A DNA stretch of 64,000 nucleotides, from assembly GCF_000717175.1 (NCBI RefSeq), contig NZ_JNYD01000003.1, positions 558,001 to 622,000 on the forward strand. The letters are read 5' to 3'. Shown here piece by piece: positions 7,572 to 15,293 of this stretch. The DNA is from Pseudonocardia autotrophica. Lineage in GTDB: Bacteria > Actinomycetota > Actinomycetes > Mycobacteriales > Pseudonocardiaceae. Every line of letters starts with the position of its first letter. The first letter of the stretch is position 1. Below the pieces are notes generated by a model. That model was not told the DNA's origin. It saw only the letters and a program-made list of their open reading frames with translations, and made no database searches. Both the position numbers and the translations under genes were made by a program.

Positions 7572-8492
7572 TTACCTTTGAGTCGTGAAGGCGCCTCGTT
7601 CGGAAACGAACATGTTCGGCTCGAGCACAACATAGACGCCGTTGGTGCGGGCCTTGTCTTCAAAGCAGACGTCGCCGGAGACTTTGCCGCCGGGTGCGAG
7701 TTCGCCGGTGTCGAGGCCCTTGCCGCCGCCGAAGAACGTGGGGGAGAGGATCGCGCCTGCGGGATCTTGGAGTTCGAAGTCGAACACGCTGAACGATGCG
7801 GTCGACGTGCCGCCGTTGGCGTAGGAGACGGTGGTGCACAGCGTCTTCTCGAAGGTCGAGTCGCCGGCGCGTAGGGGTGTGGAGGTGACGGCGAGGCCGT
7901 CGAAGGTGACGGTGCCGCCTGCGGCGAGGGCGATGTCGCCGTCCTTCTTCCCAGGGAACGTGGGGCCTGCGTTGACCGGGCCTGCCGGTGCCGCGGTCTC
8001 TGCGGAGTCGCTCAAGGCGCTGGACTGGCTCGCCGAGGTGCTATTGGAGGCGCTGGTGCGAGTGTCGTCGACGGCGTTGCCGAAGGCAGCGGCCCAGAGC
8101 ATGCAGATCAACAGGGCGAGGACGGAGGTAGCGATGCCCGCGATCGCGAGGCCCTTGTTCGTCGCCTCGCCCTTGGACGCCCGGTGGGTGCCGACGCTGC
8201 CAAGGATGAGCCCGATGATGCTCAGCGGCAAGGCGATCACCCCGATGATCGGAATGAAGGAAAGGACCAGCGCGATCAGGCCGAGGACGAACCCTGCGGT
8301 GCCGAGCCCGTTCTTCGGGGGAGACGGCGGAAGGTGGACAGGCGCGTTGGTCGGGTGCTGAAGGCGCTGATGGGGTACCTGCGGGTATCCGGCGGGCGGG
8401 TAGTGCTGGTGCGGATACGGCTGCTGTCCGTACGGGGACTGCGGCGGATGGGGCTGTGGGTGCTGCCCGTACGACGGCGGCTGCGTGGTCAC
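7572..8492 (-). CDS. Membrane protein with Pro/Gln/Tyr-rich N-terminus, DUF4190 and DUF4352-like domains
   Basis: A 306-residue protein. Residues 1-60 are a cytosolic tail of PYGQQPYP-type repeats. Two membrane helices form a DUF4190-like module (about 65-105 and 112-140, with GLGTAGFVLGLIALVLSFIPIIGVIALPLSIIGLILG). A Ser/Thr-rich linker leads to an extracytoplasmic beta domain (about 185-306) resembling DUF4352/telokin-like folds (LCTTVSYANGGTSTASFSVFDFELQDPAGAILSP). This layout is common in actinobacterial surface proteins, including those on phages and mobile elements; function unknown. It is transcribed alone, back-to-back with the VapBC pair. Confidence 0.75.
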   Translation of the reverse strand: MTTQPPSYGQHPQPHPPQSPYGQQPYPHQHYPPAGYPQVPHQRLQHPTNAPVHLPPSPPKNGLGTAGFVLGLIALVLSFIPIIGVIALPLSIIGLILGSVGTHRASKGEATNKGLAIAGIATSVLALLICMLWAAAFGNAVDDTRTSASNSTSASQSSALSDSAETAAPAGPVNAGPTFPGKKDGDIALAAGGTVTFDGLAVTSTPLRAGDSTFEKTLCTTVSYANGGTSTASFSVFDFELQDPAGAILSPTFFGGGKGLDTGELAPGGKVSGDVCFEDKARTNGVYVVLEPNMFVSERGAFTTQR

Positions 8493-8718
8493 AGTCGTTC
8501 CATCGCGACTCCTGGTCTGCCGTTAACCGCCGCTTTACTTGATCATCAGATCTGATGAGCTGGCGCCGAGGCCGCTCCTTCTCAACGTTTGCCAGCGCCG
8601 GGAAGGTCGATTCGCCTTAGTCGACAGGTCTCAGGGCACGGTGAGGCCGTCTTCGTGCAGCGCCGTGCTGCACGTGTCTCGGCCTTCGCGGATAGCGGTG
8701 TGGCCTACCATCGACGCC

Positions 8719-8925
8719 ATGGGTGCGGAGGGCGATCGCGAGGAGCTGTCCCGTCTGGTGCAGCAGTTGCCGGACGAGTATATCCCTGCTGTGCTCTCGG
8801 ACTTGCGCCGCCGGTTGGAGAGTGTGCCGTCGTGGCCGCCGGCGTTCTTCGGGATCGAGCCGGGGGACGGCAGCCGGGCCGGGGCTGATCATGACGAGAT
8901 CCTGGCTGAGGGGTTCGGCCGGTAG
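8719..8925 (+). CDS. VapB-like antitoxin
   Basis: A 68-residue acidic protein beginning at ATG 8719 (MGAEGDREELSRLVQQLPDEYIPAVLSDLRRRL). The gene stops at TAG 8923-8925, directly against the GTG start of the PIN toxin, the usual antitoxin-toxin arrangement with coupled translation. The sequence is helical with a flexible acidic C-terminus suited to wrapping the toxin active site. No clear ribbon-helix-helix or AbrB motif is visible, so the subtype is open. The longer upstream frame lacks plausible content. Confidence 0.7.
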   Translation: MGAEGDREELSRLVQQLPDEYIPAVLSDLRRRLESVPSWPPAFFGIEPGDGSRAGADHDEILAEGFGR

Positions 8926-9345
8926 GTGATCGTCTGTGACACGGGGCCGTTGGTGGCGGCGGGCCTGTCCAGAGATCCCGATCATCGGGCGTCGGTGGAT
9001 CTGTTCGCGGCGCTGCACCTGAGCAGGCAGCCGATGGTGGTGCCAGCGCCGATCGTGGCCGAGGTCGGCTACCTGCTCCATCACAAGGGCAGCCCGCGGG
9101 CCGAGTCGGCGTTCCTACGCTCCCTCGCGGCGGGCGATTTCCGGACGGTCGAGCTCACGACCGAGGACTACGCGCGGATGGCGGACCTCGTCGACACCTA
9201 CGCCGACCTCCCGCTCGGGACAAGCGACGCGTCGGTGGTCGCGCTTGCAGAGCGCCTGGGGGCGGCCGAGGTCGCCACCCTCGACCACCGCCACTTCCGC
9301 GTCGTTCGGCCGCGGCACGTCGACGCGTTCACGCTCCTCCCGTGA
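8926..9345 (+). CDS. vapC: VapC-type PIN-domain ribonuclease toxin
   Basis: A 139-residue PIN domain. The acidic metal-binding residues are in place: D5 (CDTGPLVA), E46 (VAEVGYLL), D101 (GTSDASVVALAERLG) and D120 (TLDHRHF). VapC toxins cleave specific RNAs, often tRNA or rRNA, when freed from VapB. The GTG start directly abuts the antitoxin stop. The position, 260 bp inside the attachment site, fits a stabilisation role for the element. The gap 9346-9606 to the attachment site holds no gene. Confidence 0.85.
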   Translation: MIVCDTGPLVAAGLSRDPDHRASVDLFAALHLSRQPMVVPAPIVAEVGYLLHHKGSPRAESAFLRSLAAGDFRTVELTTEDYARMADLVDTYADLPLGTSDASVVALAERLGAAEVATLDHRHFRVVRPRHVDAFTLLP

Positions 9346-9606
9346 GGCAGCCGGACCTGGGCCTCGGCGAGTGGCCGGATGCCGGGACGCCCGGCACCCG
9401 ACCACTCTCCGTGTCCGGCGCTCGGGAGAGCTAAGGACTGTTGCTCGTGGAGGTGACCGCCGAGGTGGCGGGCGGAGCCGCTGGCGGGGTGAACTGGGCT
9501 TTGACGCAGTTCTGACAACAACAGCGGCCGACGCCGGCTGCTTTCAGGCCACGTGCGCGACCACGTTTCCGCAGTTCAGAAGGCTCTGACCTGCGGAAAG
9601 TTCGGG

Positions 9607-9651
9607 TTCACACCGAAGAGGTCACTGGTTCGATCCCAGTATCGCCCACCA
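9607..9651 (+). other. tRNA-Val(CAC) 3' fragment; attachment site (attR) of the element
   Basis: The 45 bases correspond to the anticodon loop (TTCACAC, anticodon CAC), the 3' anticodon-stem strand CGAAG, the variable loop, a perfect T-arm (ACTGG-TTCGATC-CCAGT) and the 3' acceptor strand TCGCCC-A-CCA. The 5' half is missing: the bases before 9607 do not pair with the CGAAG strand, and no D-arm precedes it. This is the standard footprint of site-specific integration into a tRNA gene, with the intact tRNA restored at the other end. The fragment marks the element's right boundary; chromosomal DNA starts at 9652. Confidence 0.8.
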
Positions 9652-9709
9652 GCCGAAGGCCCTGGTCAGGGCTCCGAACAGGAGCCTTGAGACCAGGGCC
9701 TTCGGCTTT
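9652..9709 (+). terminator. Strong hairpin terminator of the original tRNA-Val gene
   Basis: A perfect 16-bp stem pairs 9652-9667 with 9691-9706 (GCCGAAGGCCCTGGTC and its complement) and is followed by TTTG. The loop is itself an 8-bp near-perfect hairpin (AGGGCTCC/GGAGCCTT with loop GAACA). It starts one base after the CCA end, so it is the native terminator of the interrupted tRNA gene, left on the chromosomal side. Confidence 0.8.
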
Positions 9710-9741
9710 GTCCGCCGACCGGCCGACCACCCAGGGTGAAT

Positions 9742-10443
9742 TCAGCGGCGGTGCGTGCCGCGCCGGGCCCGAGGGCGCCGGGCGGAATTCTTCTTCGACG
9801 GTCGGGTGTCCCCGGGGTTCCCTTTCGGCGCAGCGGTGCGCGAGCTGTTGACCGTGCGCCCGCGGACGATCCCGATGAACTCCTCCATGAGGTCGGTGTT
9901 CTCCGCGTCCGGCCAGGTGAGGACGACGCCCGACCCCGGGGCGTCGACCAGCGGTCGGTAGGTGAGGTCCCGGCGGTGGTGGAGGCGGGCCAGCGACTGG
10001 GGGAGGACCAGCAGGCCGACGCCCGCGGCGACGAGCTCGACGGCCTCGGCCGTCGTGGCGGGCTCGAACGCCGCGGCTCGTCCCGGCCGGTCCTCGGGCC
10101 AGGCGAGGGTGTCGTCCTGTGGCCGGAGGACGATCTCGTCGGCCAGGTCCGCGACCGTGATCTCCTCGGCCGCGGTGAGCAGGTGCTCCTTCGGCACGAC
10201 GGCCACGGTGGTCTCGGTGTAGAGCGGGATCGCGTGCAGCCCGGTCCGGTCGATCGGCAGCCGGACGAGTCCGGCGTCCACCGCGCCGGCCCGGACCAGC
10301 TCCACCGCCTCGTCCGTGGTCGCCATGACCAGCTGCAGGGGGACGTGGGGACGGCGCTCGGCCCACATCCGCGCCCACTTGCCCGGCGTGACGCCCGGGA
10401 CGTAGCCGATCCGGAAGGACGCGGTGTCGTTCGGCTCGGTCAC
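9742..10443 (-). CDS. LysR-type substrate-binding domain protein lacking the DNA-binding domain
   Basis: A 233-residue protein containing only the effector-binding half of a LysR regulator (IGYVPGVTPGKWARMWAERRP... AVVPKEHLL... GVGLLVLPQSLARL), with a basic C-terminal tail (SKKNSARRPRARRGTHRR). The usual N-terminal winged helix is absent, and no upstream sequence could restore it because the divergent DUF5997 gene starts 43 bp away. Truncated LysR proteins divergent from DUF5997 genes are, as I recall, a recurrent actinobacterial pair, so this is probably the normal form. It could bind a ligand and act through a partner. Confidence 0.8.
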   Translation of the reverse strand: MTEPNDTASFRIGYVPGVTPGKWARMWAERRPHVPLQLVMATTDEAVELVRAGAVDAGLVRLPIDRTGLHAIPLYTETTVAVVPKEHLLTAAEEITVADLADEIVLRPQDDTLAWPEDRPGRAAAFEPATTAEAVELVAAGVGLLVLPQSLARLHHRRDLTYRPLVDAPGSGVVLTWPDAENTDLMEEFIGIVRGRTVNSSRTAAPKGNPGDTRPSKKNSARRPRARRGTHRR

Positions 10444-10486
10444 CGGCCCAGGCTATCGGCCGGTACGGCCCCGATAATCTGGGCGC

Positions 10487-10888
10487 ATGACGCGGCAGAG
10501 GGCGACCCAGACGATGAAGCCCGCGACGGCGGCGAAGAAGCTCGGCGTGCTCCTCGACGCGACGCCCGCCGAGTTCCGGGACGGGGTCGTCTCGCGCGAC
10601 GAGCTCGACGCCCTGCAGGCCGATCCGCCCGAGTGGTTGCGCGAGCTGCGGCGCAACGGCCCGCACCCCCGCCAGGTCGTCGCGGACCGACTGGGAGTGT
10701 CGATCTCCGGGTTGGCCCGTGCCGAGATCACCGAGCCGCTGACCACCGCCCAGATCGCGGCGTTGAAGGAGGAGCAGCCGGAGTGGCTGCGCCGTGAGCG
10801 CAGCACCCGGGCGGAGGCTCAGCGTGCGGAGGCCCGACTGCACGCCGAGCGGTCCGGGAGGCCAGGCGGCGATCGCGCCGGGGGATGA
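10487..10888 (+). CDS. DUF5997 family protein
   Basis: A 133-residue protein with the family core MKPATAAKKLGVLLDATPAEFRDG... LDALQADPPEWLRELRRNGPHPRQVVADRLGVSISGLARA... LTTAQIAALKEEQPEWL (residues ~10-105). The C-terminus is variable and charged. The central LGVSISGLARA segment reads like a recognition helix, so DNA binding is plausible, but the function of the family is not established. It is divergent from the truncated LysR-type gene with a 43-bp shared promoter region. Confidence 0.8.
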   Translation: MTRQRATQTMKPATAAKKLGVLLDATPAEFRDGVVSRDELDALQADPPEWLRELRRNGPHPRQVVADRLGVSISGLARAEITEPLTTAQIAALKEEQPEWLRRERSTRAEAQRAEARLHAERSGRPGGDRAGG

Positions 10889-10965
10889 GGCGTCCTGTCG
10901 ACGCATCCGGCGCGGGCGGGCAACGTGCCCGTTCGGCCACCCGGAACGCCTGCGCCCCGTTCGGA

Positions 10966-12000
10966 TCACGGCAGGGTGATCGCGCCGTCGTCCGTGGACG
11001 GGAGGCGGGCGGCGTCGCGCCACTGTGAGGGGCTGACGCCGAAGTGGCCGCGGAACCACCGGGAGAAGGTGCTGGGCGCGGCGAACCCCAGCAGCCCGGA
11101 CACGTCGGTCATCGAGTAGCGGTCGTTGGCCAGGTAGCGCTCTGCCCAGGCGGCGCGCGTCGCGTTCACGATCGAGGAGAAGCTCTCGTGCTCGTCGGCC
11201 AGGTGCCGGTGCAGGCTCCGCGGGGTCACCCCGAGGCTGCGTGCCACCTGCGACGTCGAGCAGCGGCCCAGCGGCAGGAGCATCTCGACGAGCTCGCGCA
11301 CCCGTTGGGTCACCGTCGCCCCCCGCGGTGAGGGCATCGACCGCAGCAGCTGCTGCGTGTAGGGCCGCAGCAGCGGATCCGACATCGCGTTCCCGGCGTC
11401 GAGCTGGTCGGCATAGAAGACCAGCCCGGTGAACGGGTGGTCGAACTGCAGCCGGGGCCCGAACGTGCGCCGGTGCGTGTCCAGGACCGCCGGTTCCCTG
11501 TGGGAGAAGCACACCGACAGGGGCTCCCACTCCCGGCCCAGGAGCTCCTTGATGATGCCGAGCAGCGCCGCGGTGGCCAGCTCCAGCGACTGACGGGTGG
11601 GCGCGGGCTCGGCGAACTCGAGCCAGAGCCGGATCGTCGCCAGGCCGCTCGCCTCGTCGAGGGCCAGGTGCAGGGCCTCGTTGTAGGTGCGCTCGTAACC
11701 GGTCAGCAGCCGCAGGGCGCTGCGCAGGTCGGGTTCCTGGCGGAGCACGACGCTGAGCGGCCCGAGCGTCGCCAGCCGGCGGTGGGCGGCCAGGAGCAGG
11801 CCGAAGTCCTCGTGCCCCGAGCGCCGGGCCGACAGCTCCAGCAGCCGGGCGACCTCGGCCGCCGGGATCCACCTGTCCGGGACGGCGATGTCGGCGATGT
11901 CGAGCCCGACACCGGTCATGAGCCGGTCGGGGTCGAGCCCGTGGGACCGCGCGAGCGCGACGTAGCCGTCGAGCGTGGCGGAGCGGCAGCAGGGACGCAT
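10966..12000 (-). CDS. AraC-family transcriptional regulator (AraC_N type)
   Basis: A 344-residue regulator starting at ATG 12000 (MRPCCRSATLDGYVALARSHGLDPDRL). Residues ~1-200 form the Arabinose_bd/AraC_N effector domain seen in catabolic regulators such as OruR. The C-terminal ~100 residues form a double helix-turn-helix (CSTSQVARSLGVTPRSLHRHLADE... YSMTDVSGLLGFAAPSTFSRWFRGHFGVSPSQWR). It is divergent from the five-gene catabolic operon beginning at 12216, with about 215 bp between starts, and is its likely activator. A longer frame to 12096 exists but has no ribosome site. Confidence 0.88.
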   Translation of the reverse strand: MRPCCRSATLDGYVALARSHGLDPDRLMTGVGLDIADIAVPDRWIPAAEVARLLELSARRSGHEDFGLLLAAHRRLATLGPLSVVLRQEPDLRSALRLLTGYERTYNEALHLALDEASGLATIRLWLEFAEPAPTRQSLELATAALLGIIKELLGREWEPLSVCFSHREPAVLDTHRRTFGPRLQFDHPFTGLVFYADQLDAGNAMSDPLLRPYTQQLLRSMPSPRGATVTQRVRELVEMLLPLGRCSTSQVARSLGVTPRSLHRHLADEHESFSSIVNATRAAWAERYLANDRYSMTDVSGLLGFAAPSTFSRWFRGHFGVSPSQWRDAARLPSTDDGAITLP

Positions 12001-12215
12001 CGTCGACCCCCCGGGTTGTCCGAACAAGCTAAGGCATGTGTCCGGATCCGTACAGCCCCGCCGCCCTGCCGCTGCCATTGTTGTCTCGTCGCACAAGGGG
12101 CTCGGGAGAACCGGGAGAACCTCCGGGAAGCCGCCCCACGACGTTCTGTCGCACCTGCCGCGCGCTTTCCCTTCGCTGTTCGTGCACTCGTTCCGGAAAC
12201 ATGGAGGACCTGTTC

Positions 12216-13205
12216 ATGGCGAAAGGCATCCGCTTCTACGAGCCCGGCGGACCCGAGGTTCTGCAATGGGAATCCCTCGACGTGGGTGACCCCGGCCCGG
12301 GCGAGGTGCGGATCCGCCACGCCGCGGTCGGTCTGAACTTCGCCGACACGTATTTCCGGACGGGCCTGTACCCCGCCGCGCTGCCCGCCGGAATGGGCGT
12401 CGAGGCCGCCGGCGTCGTCGAGGCCGTCGGGCCCGGCGTGACCGGCTTCGCCGAGGGTGACCGCGTCACCTACACCGGCAGCCCGTTGGGTGCCTACAGC
12501 ACCGAGCGCGTGATGGGCACCGAGTCGCTGATCGCGCTGCCCGACTCCATCCCGTTCGAGACCGCCGCAGCGATGACCATGCGCGGCCTGACCACGGCCT
12601 ACCTGCTCCGTCGTATCGCGGACCTCGCACCGGGCGACACCGTTCTGCTGCACGCCGCCGCCGGCGGCGTGGGCCTGCTCTTCACCCAGTGGGCCGGCCT
12701 GCTCGGGCTGAACGTCATCGGCACCGTCTCCACCGACGAGAAGGCCGAGATCGCGAAGGCGCACGGCTGCACGCACACCATCGTCCACACCCGCGAGGAC
12801 GTCGCGGAGCGGGTCCGCGAGCTCACCGACGGCGCGGGCGTCCCCGTCGTCTACGACAGCATCGGCAGGACCACGGTCCCGTCGTCGCTGGACTGTCTCG
12901 CGCGGCGCGGCCTGCTCGTCTGCTTCGGCACGTCGTCGGGGCCCGTCCCGCCGATCGACGCCATGCAGCTCGCGGTCAAGGGCTCGCTGTTCGTCACCCG
13001 GCCGGCGCTGGCCGACTACATCGCGGACGAGCGGGAGCGCGCGGCGCTCGCCGGTGAGCTGTTCGACCACGTCGGGTCCGGGCGCATCACCGTCGGGATC
13101 AACCAGCGCTACGCCCTCGAGGACGCCGCGCGCGCCCACCGCGACCTGGAGTCGGGCCGCGGCGTCGGCTCCTCGGTCTTCTGCCTGGAGTCCGGCACCG
13201 CCTGA
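12216..13205 (+). CDS. Zinc-independent quinone oxidoreductase (QOR-like, MDR superfamily)
   Basis: A 329-residue medium-chain dehydrogenase/reductase of the NADPH:quinone reductase branch. It has the GxxxAGVVEAVGPGVTGFAEGDRV segment (residues 62-83) and the NADPH-binding AAAGGVGLLFTQWA (147-160), and lacks the catalytic zinc ligands. The start is ATG 12216 with GGAGGA 6 bp upstream rather than ATG 12201. As first gene of the operon it could reduce an enone or quinone intermediate. The spacing to the dioxygenase gene is 53 bp. Confidence 0.85.
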   Translation: MAKGIRFYEPGGPEVLQWESLDVGDPGPGEVRIRHAAVGLNFADTYFRTGLYPAALPAGMGVEAAGVVEAVGPGVTGFAEGDRVTYTGSPLGAYSTERVMGTESLIALPDSIPFETAAAMTMRGLTTAYLLRRIADLAPGDTVLLHAAAGGVGLLFTQWAGLLGLNVIGTVSTDEKAEIAKAHGCTHTIVHTREDVAERVRELTDGAGVPVVYDSIGRTTVPSSLDCLARRGLLVCFGTSSGPVPPIDAMQLAVKGSLFVTRPALADYIADERERAALAGELFDHVGSGRITVGINQRYALEDAARAHRDLESGRGVGSSVFCLESGTA

Positions 13206-13258
13206 GTGCCCACGGCTCCCGGTCATCCCGCCACCACCGCATCGAACAGGAGAAACGC

Positions 13259-14179
13259 ATGTACGAGGTCCTCGAGGGGACGACGGAGCCGCGTCAGGAC
13301 TTCCCGTCGTTCCGGGTGGGTTCCGAACCGATCGAGGTCGTCCCGCTCACCGCGAGCATCGGGGCCGAGCTGCGCCGGGTCAGCCTGGCCCGGGCGTCGC
13401 GCGACGCCGTGCTCTTCGCCGAGCTCCGGGAGCTGCTGCTCCGCTACAAGGTCCTCTTCTTCCGTGACCAGGACATGACCCGCGCCGAGCACGTGGCACT
13501 CGCCGAGCGGTTCGGCGCGCTCGAGGACCACCCGGTCGCCGGCAGCGATCCGCAGCACCCCGGCCTCGTCCGCATCTACAAGGACCTGGACAGCCCGCCC
13601 GAGCACTACGAGAACGCGTTCCACTGCGACGCGACGTGGCGGGCGGCGCCGCCCATGGGCTCGGTGCTCCGCTGCGTCGAGAGCCCCTCGGTCGGTGGGG
13701 ACACGATCTGGGTGAACATGGCGGAGGCCTACCGGCGGCTGCCCGAGCACGTGCAGGACCGGATCGGCGGCCTGCGGGCGCGGCACAGCATCGAGGCCAG
13801 CTTCGGTGCGGCGATGCCCCCGGAGCAGCGGCACGCGCTGCACGAGCGCTTCCCCGACGCCGAGCACCCGGTGGTGCGGACCCACCCCGAGACCGGCGAG
13901 CAGATCCTCTTCGTCAATGCGTTCACGACGCATTTCACGAACTACCACACGCCCGAGAACGTCCGTTTTGGATACGACTACTCGCCGGGCGGCAGTGAAC
14001 TGCTGAACTACCTGATCAGGCAGGCCTTCGTGCCCGAGTTCCAGGTGCGCTGGCGGTGGACCGAGAACAGCGTCGCGATCTGGGACAACCGATCGACGCA
14101 GCACTACGCGGTGCAGGACTACTGGCCCGGCGTCCGCAAGATGGAGCGCGCCGGGATCGTCGGCACCGAGACCTTCTGA
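13259..14179 (+). CDS. TauD/TfdA-family 2-oxoglutarate-dependent dioxygenase
   Basis: A 306-residue Fe(II)/2-oxoglutarate oxygenase. The iron triad is H122, D124 (FHCDATW) and H282 (STQHYAVQDY), and the 2-oxoglutarate arginine lies in VRKMERAGI (R293/R297). Family members hydroxylate next to sulfonate, aryloxy, carboxylate or amine groups and so release sulfite, phenol or similar. The start is ATG 13259 after CAGGAG. The YeiH-type exporter at the end of the operon hints at a sulfur-containing substrate, but motifs alone do not define it. Confidence 0.87.
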   Translation: MYEVLEGTTEPRQDFPSFRVGSEPIEVVPLTASIGAELRRVSLARASRDAVLFAELRELLLRYKVLFFRDQDMTRAEHVALAERFGALEDHPVAGSDPQHPGLVRIYKDLDSPPEHYENAFHCDATWRAAPPMGSVLRCVESPSVGGDTIWVNMAEAYRRLPEHVQDRIGGLRARHSIEASFGAAMPPEQRHALHERFPDAEHPVVRTHPETGEQILFVNAFTTHFTNYHTPENVRFGYDYSPGGSELLNYLIRQAFVPEFQVRWRWTENSVAIWDNRSTQHYAVQDYWPGVRKMERAGIVGTETF

Positions 14180-14226
14180 TCCCTTTCCCCTCGCCTTCCC
14201 GACATCCTTCCGACAGGAGAAACGGC

Positions 14227-15279
14227 ATGTACTTCCTCGACGACTCCCTCCTCCCGGAGAACCAGGAGAAGCTGGTCATCACCGCGGCCCCTTACGGGCC
14301 GGAGTGGGAACCCGCGGACTTCCCGGAGGACATCCCGCTGACGATGGACCAGCACGTCCAGCAGGCGGTGGACTGCTGGAACGCCGGCGCCACCGTGCTG
14401 CACGTCCACGTCCGCGAGCTGGACGGCAAGGGCTCCAAGCGGCTGTCGCAGTTCAACGAGCTGCTGCGCCGGCTGCGCGAGGCCGTGCCGGAGATGATCC
14501 TGCAGGTCGGCGGCTCGATCTCCTTCGCGCCCGAGGGCGAGGGCGCCGAGGCCAACTGGCTGTCGGACGACACCCGGCACATGCTCGCCGAGCTGGACCC
14601 GAAGCCCGACCAGGTGACCATCGCGATCAACACCTCGCAGATGAACATCGTCGAGATGATGACCGCCTCCGACATCGCCGGCACCTCGTTCGAGCGCCCG
14701 GAGCTGTGGGAGGCCTACCGGAACATGGAGGTGCCAGCCAGTCCGTCATGGGTCGAGGAGCACCTCCGGCGGCTGACCGCGAAAGGCATCCAGCCGCACT
14801 TCCAGCTCGCGCACTCCGCGCAGCTGGAGACGGTCGAGCGGCTGGTCCGCCGCGGGGTCTACACCGGTCCGCTGAACATCACCTGGGTGGCGATCGGCGG
14901 CGGCTTCGACGGCCCGAACCCGTACACGATGATGGACTTCGTCCGCCGGGTGCCGGACGGGGCGTCGCTGACGGTGGAGAGCATCATGCGCAACGTCCTG
15001 CCGATCAACACCATGGCGATCGCGATGGGCCTGCACGCCCGCTGCGGCAACGAGGACACCCTCTGGGGCCGGCTCGGTGAGAAGTGCACCTCCGCGGCCG
15101 CCGTCGCGCAGCTGGTCCGGATCGCCGAGGAGCTGGGCCGCGGCGTCGCCACGGGCAAGGAGGCCCGCGAGATCTACCGGCTCGACGAGTACTGGGGCAG
15201 CGCCGACGAGGCGCTGGCCAAGCTCGGCTACCCGCCGAACCGCAAGCCCGGTCAGGTCGGCTTCACCCACCACGCCTGA
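14227..15279 (+). CDS. BKACE beta-keto acid cleavage enzyme (DUF849)
   Basis: A 350-residue TIM-barrel protein of the BKACE family, which splits a beta-keto acid with acetyl-CoA to give acetoacetate and a new CoA ester. The metal-binding HVHVRE motif (H59, H61) and the family segments LQVGGSISF, ITWVAIGGGFDGPNPYTM and MGLHARCGNEDTLWG are present. ATG 14227 has CAGGAG 8 bp upstream. It is the most informative gene of the operon, since it implies a beta-keto acid intermediate formed by upstream oxidation. The specificity subgroup cannot be read from these motifs. Confidence 0.85.
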   Translation: MYFLDDSLLPENQEKLVITAAPYGPEWEPADFPEDIPLTMDQHVQQAVDCWNAGATVLHVHVRELDGKGSKRLSQFNELLRRLREAVPEMILQVGGSISFAPEGEGAEANWLSDDTRHMLAELDPKPDQVTIAINTSQMNIVEMMTASDIAGTSFERPELWEAYRNMEVPASPSWVEEHLRRLTAKGIQPHFQLAHSAQLETVERLVRRGVYTGPLNITWVAIGGGFDGPNPYTMMDFVRRVPDGASLTVESIMRNVLPINTMAIAMGLHARCGNEDTLWGRLGEKCTSAAAVAQLVRIAEELGRGVATGKEAREIYRLDEYWGSADEALAKLGYPPNRKPGQVGFTHHA

Positions 15280-15293
15280 TCGACGGGAGCGTC

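Larger units (their letters stand above)
1..9651. mobile_element. Right part of a tRNA-integrated element (ICE or integrated plasmid)
   Basis: The block carries plasmid/ICE-type genes: a ParB-like protein, a PrimPol primase, DUF932, VapBC and small orphan genes. It ends exactly at a tRNA-Val 3' fragment with CCA at 9649-9651, after which ordinary chromosomal genes begin. The visible composition drops in the middle (about 5.5-7.5 kb is clearly AT-richer than its surroundings), which suggests separately acquired cargo. No integrase, relaxase or FtsK/TraB-like translocase is present here; those would be expected left of base 1. The left boundary is therefore unknown, and whether the element is conjugative cannot be told from this window. 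Confidence 0.75.

Noticed and set aside
9607..9651. A functional tRNA-Val gene
   Set aside because: Only the 3' half is present; the acceptor 5' strand, D-arm and 5' anticodon stem are missing, so it is an attachment-site fragment.
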